Positions 26,615 to 35,023 of a DNA stretch of 64,000 nucleotides are shown here, piece after piece. A program made the translations under genes and the position numbers. The stretch lies in NCBI RefSeq assembly GCF_000620865.1, contig NZ_KK211190.1:571971-635970 (forward strand), in the 5' to 3' direction. A model generated the notes under the pieces. That model worked only from the letters and a program-made list of their open reading frames with translations, did no database searches and had not been told where the DNA came from. Position 1 is the first letter of the stretch. Every line of letters begins with the position of its first letter. The DNA comes from Exiguobacterium sibiricum 7-3. Lineage in GTDB: Bacteria; Bacillota; Bacilli; Exiguobacteriales; Exiguobacteriaceae.

Positions 26615-26663
26615 AAAAAACGAACGCTTTTTCTGTTTAAAACAGGAAGGCGTTCGTTTTTTT
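26615..26663. terminator. Bidirectional terminator
   Basis: AAAAAACGAACGC ... GCGTTCGTTTTTTT arms with an inner CTGTTT/AAACAG stem. Confidence 0.8.
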
Positions 26664-26706
26664 GATTAGAATGAATTGTTGAAACAATACCCCGGTGAGT
26701 GGACCT

Positions 26707-27123
26707 TCAACCACGTTGAAGCGTTACGAGGACAATCGCGTCAAGGCTGACTTGGTCGATCTGTCGAAATCCGAATTGATGATACAAAGCGATTGCAGGT
26801 AGATTATCCGCGGCGGTAGAGACGAAGTGGAGCCGGTGTTTCGTCAAGGTGTGTCGGAGCAACTGTTTAGCGATCCCTTGACGAAAATGTTCCGGTGCGA
26901 CCACTAAGCGTGTAATCGTCTCCTGTTCGATCGTCAAAGCGCCAACCAGTCGTTCGTCAAAATGCATGACGTAGCCGATCGGCTGCTCCTGAAACAATTC
27001 TGCTTCCGTCTGAAGAAGCGGTGGAAGTGAAGTCGCGCCGATTAAATCCGCCTCGACCCGGTAAGCCTGTTGTTGGAGCCGATAAAGTTCGGGATAATCA
27101 GTTGCCACCAGTCGTCGAATCAT
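26707..27123 (-). CDS. GNAT-family N-acetyltransferase
   Basis: A 138-residue acetyltransferase starting MIRRLVATDYPELYRLQQ at 27123, with GGAGGTTATCG upstream. Acetyl-CoA binding motif A reads RLVVAPEHFRQGIAKQLLRH near residues 80-98, and the final ALYHQFGFRQ is motif B. It overlaps the LCP gene by 26 bases and is in its operon. Substrate unknown. Confidence 0.82.
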   Translation of the reverse strand: MIRRLVATDYPELYRLQQQAYRVEADLIGATSLPPLLQTEAELFQEQPIGYVMHFDERLVGALTIEQETITRLVVAPEHFRQGIAKQLLRHTLTKHRLHFVSTAADNLPAIALYHQFGFRQIDQVSLDAIVLVTLQRG

Positions 27124-28129
27124 CGATAACCTCCGGTGTAGATGTTGATTCATCCGCTGTATCAGGCAAGTTCAACTGTTCTTTCAACATCGTTTTCGCA
27201 TCGGCGAGGGAACTTGGATCGAGCTGATAATAGTAGGCACCGTTGATTTTGGTATCCGTTCCTTTTAAATCAATCCGGTTGACGGTGTTCAAAGATTTGA
27301 CGAACGGTTGTAATTGAAAGGCTTCCGTCAGTGACATGTTCGTCGTGAAATTATCACCCGTCGCATCCATCAATTTATTCAGCTTTGTAATGGATCCAAA
27401 GGATGTCGATTGATCGATGATGGCCTGGACGACCTGTTGCTGTCGTTTTGTCCGTCCGATATCACCTTCCGGATCCTCATAACGCATCCGGGCGTAGGCA
27501 AGAGCTTCCTCACCGTTTAACCGTTGAAGACCGGGCTCGAGCTTGACGCCGCCCTTTTTATCGGAAGAGTTTAACGTATTGATCGGTAATTTGACATCGA
27601 CTTCAATGCCGCCGACGGCATCGACAATTGCGACGACACCATTAAAATTGATGGAACCGTAATAATCAATCGGAATATCAAGCAACTTTTCGACGGTCTC
27701 AATCGTTGAATCAATGCCGCCGAACGCATAGGAATGGTTGATTTTATCTTCGTACCCGACAGATGGGATCATGACGAGGGAATCACGAGGAATACTCAGC
27801 AAATTGACTTGTTTATCCGTTTTATTGAACGTTGCGACAATCATCGTATCGGCACGGGAGGACGTATCACCTGGGCGTTCATCCGTTCCGACGAGGAGGA
27901 CGGAAAAATGATCTTTCGTTAAGTCGACGGCAGCAGCCCGCTTATCTGATTTATCACCACGCGACAGTTCGACTTCTGATTGTTTGGCCGTTTGAAACGT
28001 TTTATTGGCGACATAGGCAAATGCAGCACCTCCGGCGATGAATACGACCAGAAAAACGGTGACGAACACTTTAAACCACGACCGCTTTGGTTTTGGTTTG
28101 GTAGAACGGGATCGTTTGGAATCATCCAC
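27098..28129 (-). CDS. LytR-CpsA-Psr (LCP) family cell-wall polymer ligase
   Basis: A 343-residue protein with a short basic cytosolic tail, one membrane helix (about 18-42, WFKVFVTVFLVVFIAGGAAF) and an extracellular LCP domain. Family motifs include LLVGTDERPGDTSSRADTMIV near residue 80, NLLSIPRDSLV, and LAYARMRYEDPEGDIGRTKRQQ near 220, which carry the Asp and Arg residues that bind lipid pyrophosphate. LCP enzymes transfer teichoic acids or capsule from undecaprenyl carriers to peptidoglycan. It fits with the TagO-like gene 3 kb away. Confidence 0.92.
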   Translation of the reverse strand: MDDSKRSRSTKPKPKRSWFKVFVTVFLVVFIAGGAAFAYVANKTFQTAKQSEVELSRGDKSDKRAAAVDLTKDHFSVLLVGTDERPGDTSSRADTMIVATFNKTDKQVNLLSIPRDSLVMIPSVGYEDKINHSYAFGGIDSTIETVEKLLDIPIDYYGSINFNGVVAIVDAVGGIEVDVKLPINTLNSSDKKGGVKLEPGLQRLNGEEALAYARMRYEDPEGDIGRTKRQQQVVQAIIDQSTSFGSITKLNKLMDATGDNFTTNMSLTEAFQLQPFVKSLNTVNRIDLKGTDTKINGAYYYQLDPSSLADAKTMLKEQLNLPDTADESTSTPEVIDDSTTGGN

Positions 28130-28197
28130 GGTTCATTACTCCTTACTTTACTGAATTATTAAAAAACTTTTAAATTCTTTACAATCAGTATAGCAGG

Positions 28198-28839
28198 TCA
28201 AGGTTGAATGTCACGTTCGACATAGCGGGAATGGGTTTTCTCGAGCAGAGCCTGGCCGTTCGTCAAATTCGTCATCCACTCGAGGAAGGTGGGGACAACT
28301 GTCTCCTCGACCCAGACATCGATTTTGACATGATCGAGATAATGAATCTGATCGATGATATGTTCGGTTGCCCGTAATTCATTTTCAAGCTTTCCGAGCC
28401 AGGTGTAGTCGACCGTGATTTCCACTAAATCGTGGGCAATCCGTTCGACGATGCCGACAGCGTTCAAGCCTTCCGAGACACTGGAGCCGTACGCGCGGAT
28501 CAATCCGCCGCCGCCGAGTTTGATGCCGCCGAAGTAACGGGTCACGACGACGACGGTATTCCGGAGATTCCGTTTCTTTAAGACTTCAAGCATCGGGACG
28601 CCTGCCGTTCCGCTGGGTTCGCCGTCATCGTTTGCTTTTTGAATCTCATTTCGCTCGCCGATGACGTAGGCGGAACAATTATGATTGGCATCCGAATGTT
28701 TTTTTTTGAGGTCCGCAATGAAGCGCTGTGCCTCTTCTTCCGAGGTGGCACGCGCCAAATATGTAATAAATCGTGACTTTTGGATAATGATTTCATGGAA
28801 ACCGTTTTCTTTTACTGTATAATAATTAAATAATGTCAT
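28198..28839 (-). CDS. yvyE: YigZ/IMPACT-family protein
   Basis: A 213-residue protein with an N-terminal IMPACT domain (KSRFITYLARATSEEEA ... DGEPSGTAGVPML ... VVVTRYFGGIKLGGGGLIRAY) and a C-terminal DUF1949 domain from about 140. In E. coli YigZ and eukaryotic IMPACT relate to translation or peptidase control; the exact role is unsettled. The ATG at 28839 lies 12 bases after GGAGG; an in-frame TTG at 28845 is 6 bases after it, so the start could be two residues longer. The gene lies beside degS as in B. subtilis (yvyE-degS). Confidence 0.87.
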   Translation of the reverse strand: MTLFNYYTVKENGFHEIIIQKSRFITYLARATSEEEAQRFIADLKKKHSDANHNCSAYVIGERNEIQKANDDGEPSGTAGVPMLEVLKKRNLRNTVVVVTRYFGGIKLGGGGLIRAYGSSVSEGLNAVGIVERIAHDLVEITVDYTWLGKLENELRATEHIIDQIHYLDHVKIDVWVEETVVPTFLEWMTNLTNGQALLEKTHSRYVERDIQP

Positions 28840-28937
28840 AATCAAAAATGTCCTCCTCGTTAACTAGTTCTTTCTAGCATAACGACGATTCGAGAGAGAG
28901 ACAACCGTGGGGACTGGCAAGGAACGGAGGGAGTAGT

Positions 28938-30110
28938 ATGACGAATGAGATGGGGGAGCGACTGTCCTTGAATGATATCGTACAGAACATCATTGGTGTC
29001 GTAGAAGAAAGCCGGGAAGAAATCGTCCGGATTACGGAAAGTTCACGGGAACAGTATGCTGAAATCCAGCAGGAGTTACGGGAACTGAAGACACGCGTTC
29101 ACGACTATATTAAAGAAGCTGAACGGCTAGAACGACATATTAAGGATTCGAAAGCGCGACTCGTCATCGTGAGCAAGAACTTCGACAACTACTCAGAACA
29201 AGACATCCGGACTGCTTATGAGACAGCCAACGCACTCCAACTCGAATCGTTCATCAATCAGCGCGATGAGATGAACTGCCGGAAGCGCCGGGACGAACTC
29301 GAACGCCGTTTGATTCAACTGGATGAAACGATTGAACGCGCCGACATGCTGATCAGCCGGGTTTCGGTCGTGCTGAACTTCTTGACGGACGATATGCAGG
29401 TCATGAACGAAAAGTACGAAAAAGCGATGCAAAAACAGGAGATGGGCTTAAAAGTATTTCAGTCGGCAGAAAATGAACGGCGCCGCTTATCCCGCGACAT
29501 GCATGACGGTCCTGCGCAGACACTTGCTCACGTTTTGATTCGGGCCGATTTAATAGAAAAGATCCACCAGCACAATGGCGCAGAAGCAGCCTTTGAAGAA
29601 ATCCACCGCCTGCGGAAATTGATCCGCGATGGATTAGCCGACATTCGACGTATCATCTATGATTTACGTCCGATGACACTCGATGATCTCGGGTTCGTCC
29701 CGACACTCGAACGTTATTTACGACATATGCAGGAAATTTCCAACATCCCGATCCACTTTAATTACCTCGGGGGCGGCGAACGGATTGAATCCACCTATGA
29801 AGTCGCTGTCTTCCGAATTGTCCAGGAAGCGGTCCAAAATGCAGTTAAGCATTCCAAAGCAGGGGACATTCGTATTATCATAGAACAGTATCAACATTCT
29901 GTTCGGATCCATGTCAAGGATAACGGGATTGGATTTGATTTTGATTCGATCGTCGAATCGTGTGATGAGTCATTTGGACTGATCGGGATGCGGGAACGGA
30001 TTGAATTGATAGATGGTGAGTTTGAGATTGAGACACAGCCAGGTAAAGGGACAGTCATCAAGGTAAGGATTCCGGTTGAGGAATCCGGAGTGAGAGGAGA
30101 AACACTGTGA
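28938..30110 (+). CDS. degS: Cytosolic sensor histidine kinase DegS
   Basis: A 390-residue soluble kinase with no membrane segment. A long helical sensor domain (about 1-180) is followed by a HisKA_3 domain with the phospho-acceptor His in [17 protein letters not shown] near residue 195, and an ATPase domain with [19 protein letters not shown] and GLIGMRER. It controls DegU, which governs exoenzymes, competence and motility. The stop overlaps the degU start (ATGA-like, 4 bases). GGAGGGAGTAGT lies before the ATG. Confidence 0.94.
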   Translation: MTNEMGERLSLNDIVQNIIGVVEESREEIVRITESSREQYAEIQQELRELKTRVHDYIKEAERLERHIKDSKARLVIVSKNFDNYSEQDIRTAYETANALQLESFINQRDEMNCRKRRDELERRLIQLDETIERADMLISRVSVVLNFLTDDMQVMNEKYEKAMQKQEMGLKVFQSAENERRRLSRDMHDGPAQTLAHVLIRADLIEKIHQHNGAEAAFEEIHRLRKLIRDGLADIRRIIYDLRPMTLDDLGFVPTLERYLRHMQEISNIPIHFNYLGGGERIESTYEVAVFRIVQEAVQNAVKHSKAGDIRIIIEQYQHSVRIHVKDNGIGFDFDSIVESCDESFGLIGMRERIELIDGEFEIETQPGKGTVIKVRIPVEESGVRGETL

Positions 30111-30802
30111 ATAACGAGCAAGTAAAAGTAGTCATCATCGACGATCATCAGTTATTCCGGGAAGGCGTCAAACGGATTCTTGATTTCGAAGAAGAGTTCG
30201 TCGTCGTCGCGGAGGGCGAGAGTGGAGCAGACGTGATTCCACTCGTTGAAGCGCATCAGCCAGATATCGTCTTAATGGATATAAATATGCCGAAAGTCAA
30301 TGGCGTCGAAGCGACGAAACGTCTGATGGAAGTCCATCCGGAAGTCCGGGTCATCATTTTGTCGATTCACGATGACGAGACATATGTCATGCACGCGCTT
30401 GGTGCAGGGGCAGTCGGTTATCTCTTAAAAGAGATGGCGACGGATGAACTGGTCAATGCCATCCGGTCTGTGTACCGGGAAGGCGGATACGTCCACCCGA
30501 AAGTCACACCGAACTTGTTACAGGAGTACCGTCGTCTGATGAAGATGAAGCAGACGATGTCTTCGCAACCGATTGAAAAACGTGTCGCCGAAGCACCGTT
30601 ACATGTGTTGACACGCCGGGAATGTGAAGTCTTACAGCTGCTCGCGGACGGCTTCTCGAACCGGGCGATCAGCGATACGTTGTTCATCAGTGAGAAGACC
30701 GTTAAAAACCATGTATCCTCCATTTTACGTAAGATGAATGTGCCCGATCGAACCGGCGCTGTCGTCGAAGCGATTCGCCGCGGCTGGGTCGTCGTCGTTT
30801 AA
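30107..30802 (+). CDS. degU: Two-component response regulator DegU
   Basis: A 231-residue NarL/LuxR-type regulator. The receiver domain has [16 protein letters not shown], phospho-Asp in [14 protein letters not shown] near residue 56, and Lys in YLLKEM; the C-terminal LuxR helix-turn-helix reads [15 protein letters not shown] ... [15 protein letters not shown]. Unphosphorylated DegU helps ComK in Bacillus, while the phosphorylated form drives exoenzymes and affects flagellar genes. Cotranscribed with degS. A terminator follows. Confidence 0.95.
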   Translation: MNNEQVKVVIIDDHQLFREGVKRILDFEEEFVVVAEGESGADVIPLVEAHQPDIVLMDINMPKVNGVEATKRLMEVHPEVRVIILSIHDDETYVMHALGAGAVGYLLKEMATDELVNAIRSVYREGGYVHPKVTPNLLQEYRRLMKMKQTMSSQPIEKRVAEAPLHVLTRRECEVLQLLADGFSNRAISDTLFISEKTVKNHVSSILRKMNVPDRTGAVVEAIRRGWVVVV

Positions 30803-30808
30803 CATCAG

Positions 30809-30844
30809 GACGGAAGCCGATTCGGCTCCGTCTTTCTTTTTTTT
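30809..30844 (+). terminator. Terminator after degU
   Basis: GACGGAAGCCGA-TT-CGGCTCCGTC stem and a T-rich tract. Confidence 0.75.
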
Positions 30845-30936
30845 AGACTTCAACCTGTGATATGATAAAAAACGATTGTGACCTGTCAGAATACCTTATG
30901 TCACGACGGAACTCTTAAAAGCGAGGAAATTCACGA

Positions 30937-31782
30937 ATGAGCCAGATTGTGATTTTAACGGATAGTACTGCCTATCTGCCAACTACCTATTGTGAAGAAA
31001 ACAATGTCCATGTTGCACCGCTTAGTGTCATCTTCGACGGAGATGCGTATCGTGAAGGACTCGATATTTCCGTACCTGATTTTTATCAACGTATTCAGAC
31101 GGGGAGTTTACCGACGACCTCACAGCCGAACATCGGCGATCTCGTTGATTCGTTTGAGCAACTTCCGCAGGGGACGGACATCATCGGCATCACGTTATCA
31201 AGTGGAATCAGCGGGACATACCAGGCCTTACATACGATCAACATGATGGTCGAACACGTCCAGGTCCATCCGATTGATTCACGGATTTCCTGTATGCCGC
31301 AAGCCTTTTTAGTCAAGGAAGCGGTTCGGATGCGTGACGCAGGCGCGACAGCGCTTGAAATCGTCGCCCGTCTCGAAGCGTTAAAAGAAGTCATCCGCGC
31401 GTATTTCGTAGTCGATGACCTGGAACATCTGCAACGCGGCGGACGTCTCAGCATGACGCAAGCGGTCGTCGGTTCGTTCCTGAAAATCAAACCGGTTCTT
31501 CATTTCGTCGACGGAAAGATTGTACCATTTGAAAAAATCCGGACGTTTAAACGCGCGGTCAAACGGATTGAAGAAATGATGGAAGAAACGATCCGCGGAA
31601 CGGGTGCCGGTTATGTCATCGGCGTCATTCACGCAGAAGACTCGTCCAAAGCGGAAGCGGAAATTGCCGTCTTGCAAGAACGATTCCCGGACGCCCGGAT
31701 TGAGATGAGTGTGTTTGGTCCGGTCATCGGGACCCACTTAGGACCCGGTGCGATCGGCATCACCTGGTATCAAGAAGCGTAA
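30937..31782 (+). CDS. degV: DegV-family fatty-acid-binding protein
   Basis: A 281-residue protein beginning IVILTDSTAYLPTTYCEENN, the family opening, with SQPNIGDLVDSFEQL and GITLSSGISGTYQAL as the fatty-acid-head binding loops. DegV/FakB proteins hold a fatty acid for the FakA kinase. The place behind degSU is the same as in B. subtilis. GCGAGGAAATTC lies before the ATG. Confidence 0.9.
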   Translation: MSQIVILTDSTAYLPTTYCEENNVHVAPLSVIFDGDAYREGLDISVPDFYQRIQTGSLPTTSQPNIGDLVDSFEQLPQGTDIIGITLSSGISGTYQALHTINMMVEHVQVHPIDSRISCMPQAFLVKEAVRMRDAGATALEIVARLEALKEVIRAYFVVDDLEHLQRGGRLSMTQAVVGSFLKIKPVLHFVDGKIVPFEKIRTFKRAVKRIEEMMEETIRGTGAGYVIGVIHAEDSSKAEAEIAVLQERFPDARIEMSVFGPVIGTHLGPGAIGITWYQEA

Positions 31783-31817
31783 GCCTGTGCTGTCCGCAGG
31801 ACAAACACGAAACAACG

Positions 31818-31847
31818 GCGTATCTGCGAAAGCAGGTACGCTTTTTT
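31818..31847 (+). terminator. Terminator after degV
   Basis: GCGTATCTGC-GAAA-GCAGGTACGC hairpin with a GNRA-type loop and six T residues. Confidence 0.75.
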
Positions 31848-31941
31848 CGTTCCAATATCCCGAATTAGCGCTTACGAACGCGAGCAGGAAGTTTGTCCGT
31901 CTTGCCGAAAAGGTGAATCAGTCAACGAAAGGAAGTGGCTT

Positions 31942-33156
31942 ATGGATTTACGTGGACGATTGATTCCGGACTACAGGCTCGACACGGCGGTCGATTATCC
32001 CCTTGAATACCGACCGGCTGTGACGTGGCGTTGCGAGCGGTGCGGAAAGTTACCGACCCGGGGACCGTGTACGTGCGGCAAATGCTGTTATTATTGCAGA
32101 CATTGTTTGATTTTTGGAAAACTGCGGACGTGTGACCGTCTTGTCACGGACCCACGCCCGCTCGATCCTGTCCGTCCCGATCGCCATACGGAACTGAATT
32201 TGACGAGTGATCAGCAACGAATCGCCGATGCGATTATCCGGACGATTGATCAACAAGCGAAGCTGCTCGTCCATGCCGTGTGCGGCGCCGGGAAAACACC
32301 GATGTTGTTTCCGGGTATCGAACGGGCGCTCTCTACGAATCGCCGTGTCCTGATCGCGACGCCGCGTGCCGATGTCGTCCGGGAATTGGCGGAACATTTG
32401 AGACGGGCTTTTCAACAGGCGACCATCGTTTCACTGTTCGGAGGATCCGCAGATCGATTGGGGCTTGGCGACATCACGATCAGTACGACGCACCAATTGA
32501 TTCATTACCGTACTTGTTTTGACGTCGTCTTCATTGATGAGGTCGATGCTTTTCCTTATCGAACCGATCGGACCTTACACCGCTATGTTCGTCAGGCGGC
32601 AGCTCCCGGTGCTTCCTTGATTTTACTCAGTGCGACGCCCTCGTTTCGCGATTTACGACTGCCGACGATCCGCTTGATGCGCCGCTATCACGGTTTTCCG
32701 TTACCGACACCTCGTCTGCAGATTCCTTACACGAAACACGACGTCGTGAACTGGCTCCGGATGCATGAGACAAAACCGCGTTTACTATTCGTCCCGCAAG
32801 TCGCCGTGCTTGAGACATGGCAGACTTTTTTGCATCAGCAAGGGATGAACTGTGAAACCGTCCATGCGGCTGATCCGGACCGTGTCAAAAAAGTCGCGCG
32901 TTTTCGCCAAACGACCGGTATTCTGTTGACGACGACGATTCTCGAACGGGGCGTGACGATAGTGGATGTTCAAGTGGCGGTTCTCGATGCCGATCAGTCC
33001 TTCAGCAGTGCCGCCTTGATTCAAATCAGTGGACGTGTCGGACGAAGTGCTGATTTTCCGCAAGGAGACGTCGTATTGTTTGCGAATGACCGGTCCGATG
33101 CGATGTATCAAGCGATTGACCAAACCAAACGAGCGAACCGGGAGGGATTTCAATGA
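31942..33156 (+). CDS. comFA: Competence DNA helicase/translocase ComFA
   Basis: A 404-residue DEAD-type ATPase that helps pull single-stranded DNA into the cell during transformation. A Cys-rich zinc site at about residues 31-65 (CERCGK, CTCGKC, CRHCL) is typical of ComFA. Walker A is VCGAGKTPM near 115, box II is VFIDEVDAF near 197, then SATPS, and the C-terminal motor motifs TTTILERGVT and QISGRVGRS. It overlaps comFC by 4 bases. GAAAGGAAGTGGCTT precedes the ATG. Confidence 0.92.
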   Translation: MDLRGRLIPDYRLDTAVDYPLEYRPAVTWRCERCGKLPTRGPCTCGKCCYYCRHCLIFGKLRTCDRLVTDPRPLDPVRPDRHTELNLTSDQQRIADAIIRTIDQQAKLLVHAVCGAGKTPMLFPGIERALSTNRRVLIATPRADVVRELAEHLRRAFQQATIVSLFGGSADRLGLGDITISTTHQLIHYRTCFDVVFIDEVDAFPYRTDRTLHRYVRQAAAPGASLILLSATPSFRDLRLPTIRLMRRYHGFPLPTPRLQIPYTKHDVVNWLRMHETKPRLLFVPQVAVLETWQTFLHQQGMNCETVHAADPDRVKKVARFRQTTGILLTTTILERGVTIVDVQVAVLDADQSFSSAALIQISGRVGRSADFPQGDVVLFANDRSDAMYQAIDQTKRANREGFQ

Positions 33157-33800
33157 ACTGTCAGTTATGCGGACAGGACTATTTACCCAGTTGGACGTTA
33201 TCAAATGTCTGGACTAGGCAAACCCTGTGTCCGACCTGTAAAATAGAATTTGTAAAAAGAGGGGAATGCGGAGAGTGTGAGGATTGCGGCAAACCAGGAC
33301 CGTTGCTCTGTTCGGATTGTCAGAACTGGCGTAACAAGGGACAACAACTGGTCACGCACCCGTTATTTCTTTATCAGACGCAAGCAAAGGCGTTCATGAA
33401 ACGGTATAAGTTTCTCGGGGACACGGCTTTGCTCGACGTGTTTAAAACAGAGCTTAAGAAGGTAAAAGTCAAACAGGACTGGATTGTCCCGATTCCGCTT
33501 AGTCCGGCTCGGTTGCGCGAACGCCGCTTTAACCAGGCGGAACTGATGGCGCGGATGATGCGGGGACGGGTCCGGCTTGTGCTGGAACGGACGGACGGAG
33601 TCGCGTTCAGTCATCTGACGCGGCATGATCGACTTGAACGGGACAATCCGTATCACGTCATTCAGCCGGTGACCGGAAAAACGATTTTGTTGGTCGATGA
33701 TGTCTATACGACCGGAATCACCTTGCACCAAGCGGCTTCCCGGCTGTATGAAGCCGGTGCGAAAGAAATTTCTGCGGTAACTTTATTTCGAAGTGTTTAA
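33153..33800 (+). CDS. comFC: Competence protein ComFC
   Basis: A 215-residue phosphoribosyltransferase-fold protein. An N-terminal zinc ribbon (CQLCGQ ... CPTC ... CEDCG ... CSDC, residues 3-57) is followed by PIPLSPARLRERRFNQAE and the PRPP-like loop ILLVDDVYTTGITL near residue 178. Needed for efficient DNA uptake in naturally competent bacteria. It is coupled to comFA. Its stop codon TAA also forms part of the sigma-D -35 box of the following motility operon. Confidence 0.92.
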   Translation: MNCQLCGQDYLPSWTLSNVWTRQTLCPTCKIEFVKRGECGECEDCGKPGPLLCSDCQNWRNKGQQLVTHPLFLYQTQAKAFMKRYKFLGDTALLDVFKTELKKVKVKQDWIVPIPLSPARLRERRFNQAELMARMMRGRVRLVLERTDGVAFSHLTRHDRLERDNPYHVIQPVTGKTILLVDDVYTTGITLHQAASRLYEAGAKEISAVTLFRSV

Positions 33801-33823
33801 AAAATCTTCATTCCTGCCGATAT
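33798..33823 (+). promoter_or_regulatory. Sigma-D promoter of the yvyF-flgM operon
   Basis: TAAA (33798-33801), 14-base spacer, GCCGATAT (33816-33823): an exact match to the Bacillus sigma-D consensus. The -35 begins in the comFC stop codon. B. subtilis has a sigma-D promoter at the same place. Confidence 0.85.
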
Positions 33824-33842
33824 TCAATATGAGGTGAAGGAA

Positions 33843-34223
33843 ATGGATGTATTAAACTGCAAAACTTGCGGGAAGTTATTTGTTCGTCAATCTTCTGATC
33901 TGTGTGTCGATTGTATCAGAAAAGATCATACTGATTTTGAGAAGGTGCGTGAGTTCCTGCGAGAACGGCGAAAAGTCCGAACCTCACCTAAAGATGTTGA
34001 GATGGCTATCGGAGTAAAGAGAGAAGCGGTCTTCCGTTACATCAAAGAAGGGCGATTGTTGATCTCTGAGATTTCTCAGATGGAGATCATGTGTGAGAGT
34101 TGCGGGAAGCCCTCCCGTGATGGCACGATTTGTGCCGAATGTCGTGAAAAGTTACGACGTGACCTCGCCCAAGCGATGCTTGATTCTTCTACCCCTTCGA
34201 AACCGCGAACGTATCGAACTTGA
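33843..34223 (+). CDS. yvyF: Flagellar-operon regulator YvyF
   Basis: A 126-residue protein starting MDVLNCKTCGKLF. N- and C-terminal zinc-finger pairs (CKTCGK/CVDC and CESCGK/CAEC) flank a central helix-turn-helix-like region (PKDVEMAIGVKREAVFRYIKEG). This is the layout of YvyF/TIGR03826 proteins found before flgM. The ATG at 33843 follows GAGGTGAAGGAA; a GTG 9 bases upstream is possible but lies in the ribosome site. Confidence 0.87.
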   Translation: MDVLNCKTCGKLFVRQSSDLCVDCIRKDHTDFEKVREFLRERRKVRTSPKDVEMAIGVKREAVFRYIKEGRLLISEISQMEIMCESCGKPSRDGTICAECREKLRRDLAQAMLDSSTPSKPRTYRT

Positions 34224-34259
34224 ATTAAGAATCTTGTAGTCTAGAAAGCAGGTGTTCAC

Positions 34260-34508
34260 ATGCGAATTGATTCTACGAAGTGGGTTAACATGCCTAAAAC
34301 GTACGAAAAAAATCAAAAAGTAGAAGGAACAGAACCAACACGTACCAGTCGGCCGGATGAAGTCACGATTTCAAGCGAAGCGCGTCTGCGTTTTAACGAA
34401 ACGACGCCTTCACGGACCGAAAAAATCGAATCTCTTCGACAAGCCATTCAGGACGGAACCTACAAACCGGATGCGAAGAAAATTGCGGAACGTTTCTTGA
34501 ACTTGTAA
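34260..34508 (+). CDS. flgM: Anti-sigma-D factor FlgM
   Basis: An 82-residue protein with a disordered N-terminal half and the C-terminal sigma-binding helices (TRTSRPDEVTISSEARLR ... EKIESLRQAIQDGTYKPD ... IAERFL). It holds sigma-D inactive until it is exported by the completed hook-basal body. GCAGGTGTTCAC lies before the ATG. Under the sigma-D promoter at 33798, giving feedback. Confidence 0.93.
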   Translation: MRIDSTKWVNMPKTYEKNQKVEGTEPTRTSRPDEVTISSEARLRFNETTPSRTEKIESLRQAIQDGTYKPDAKKIAERFLNL

Positions 34509-34530
34509 GAAGATTAACCTAAACAATAGA

Positions 34531-34566
34531 GGCGACTCGGGGCACGGATGCGCGGGTCGCTTTTTA
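34531..34566 (+). terminator. Weak terminator between flgM and flgN
   Basis: GCGAC ... GTCGC arms around a GC-rich loop, then five T residues. The downstream genes are still likely expressed by read-through. Confidence 0.4.
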
Positions 34567-34603
34567 TATGAACGAACACAGACGGAAGAGGAGGACAGGA
34601 CGG

Positions 34604-35011
34604 ATGGAACTCATCGATCAGCTGACGGCGGAACATGCCGCACTACTTGAATTGGCAGAAGAAAAAAAGCAGGTCTTGATTCAAAACGATATGCAACGTC
34701 TTTCGCAACTCGTCAAGGAAGAGCCGATTCATTTAAAACGAATCGAACAGTTGGAACAGCAACGCCTGACGCAGATGGGCACGATGACGATGACGGAGTG
34801 GCTTCAAACCCACCCGGAGGATGTCAATTCCATGCGTCGGTTGCTCCAAACGATTGGTCAGTTAAAAGTACTCAACGAGTTGAATGCTGAGCTACTCACC
34901 CAGTCGTTACATTACTTAAACTGGCATCTTGAATTGCTGATACCAGAAGCAGATGATTTTACATATGGTCAGTCCGCGCTTGATCGCGCACATTTCAATC
35001 GAAATGCATAA
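34604..35011 (+). CDS. flgN: Flagellar chaperone FlgN
   Basis: A 135-residue helical protein starting MELIDQLTAEHAALLELAEEKK. FlgN keeps FlgK and FlgL, encoded just downstream, ready for export. Length and position match. The ATG at 34604 has GGAGG 9 bases upstream; an in-frame ATG at 34568 sits in the preceding hairpin tail and is unlikely. Confidence 0.88.
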   Translation: MELIDQLTAEHAALLELAEEKKQVLIQNDMQRLSQLVKEEPIHLKRIEQLEQQRLTQMGTMTMTEWLQTHPEDVNSMRRLLQTIGQLKVLNELNAELLTQSLHYLNWHLELLIPEADDFTYGQSALDRAHFNRNA

Positions 35012-35023
35012 GGAGGCAAATAC

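Noticed and set aside
31848-31941. ComK box (AAAA-N5-TTTT pair) before comFA
   Set aside because: No convincing pair of AT boxes with the right spacing; control by ComK stays an inference from the gene family.
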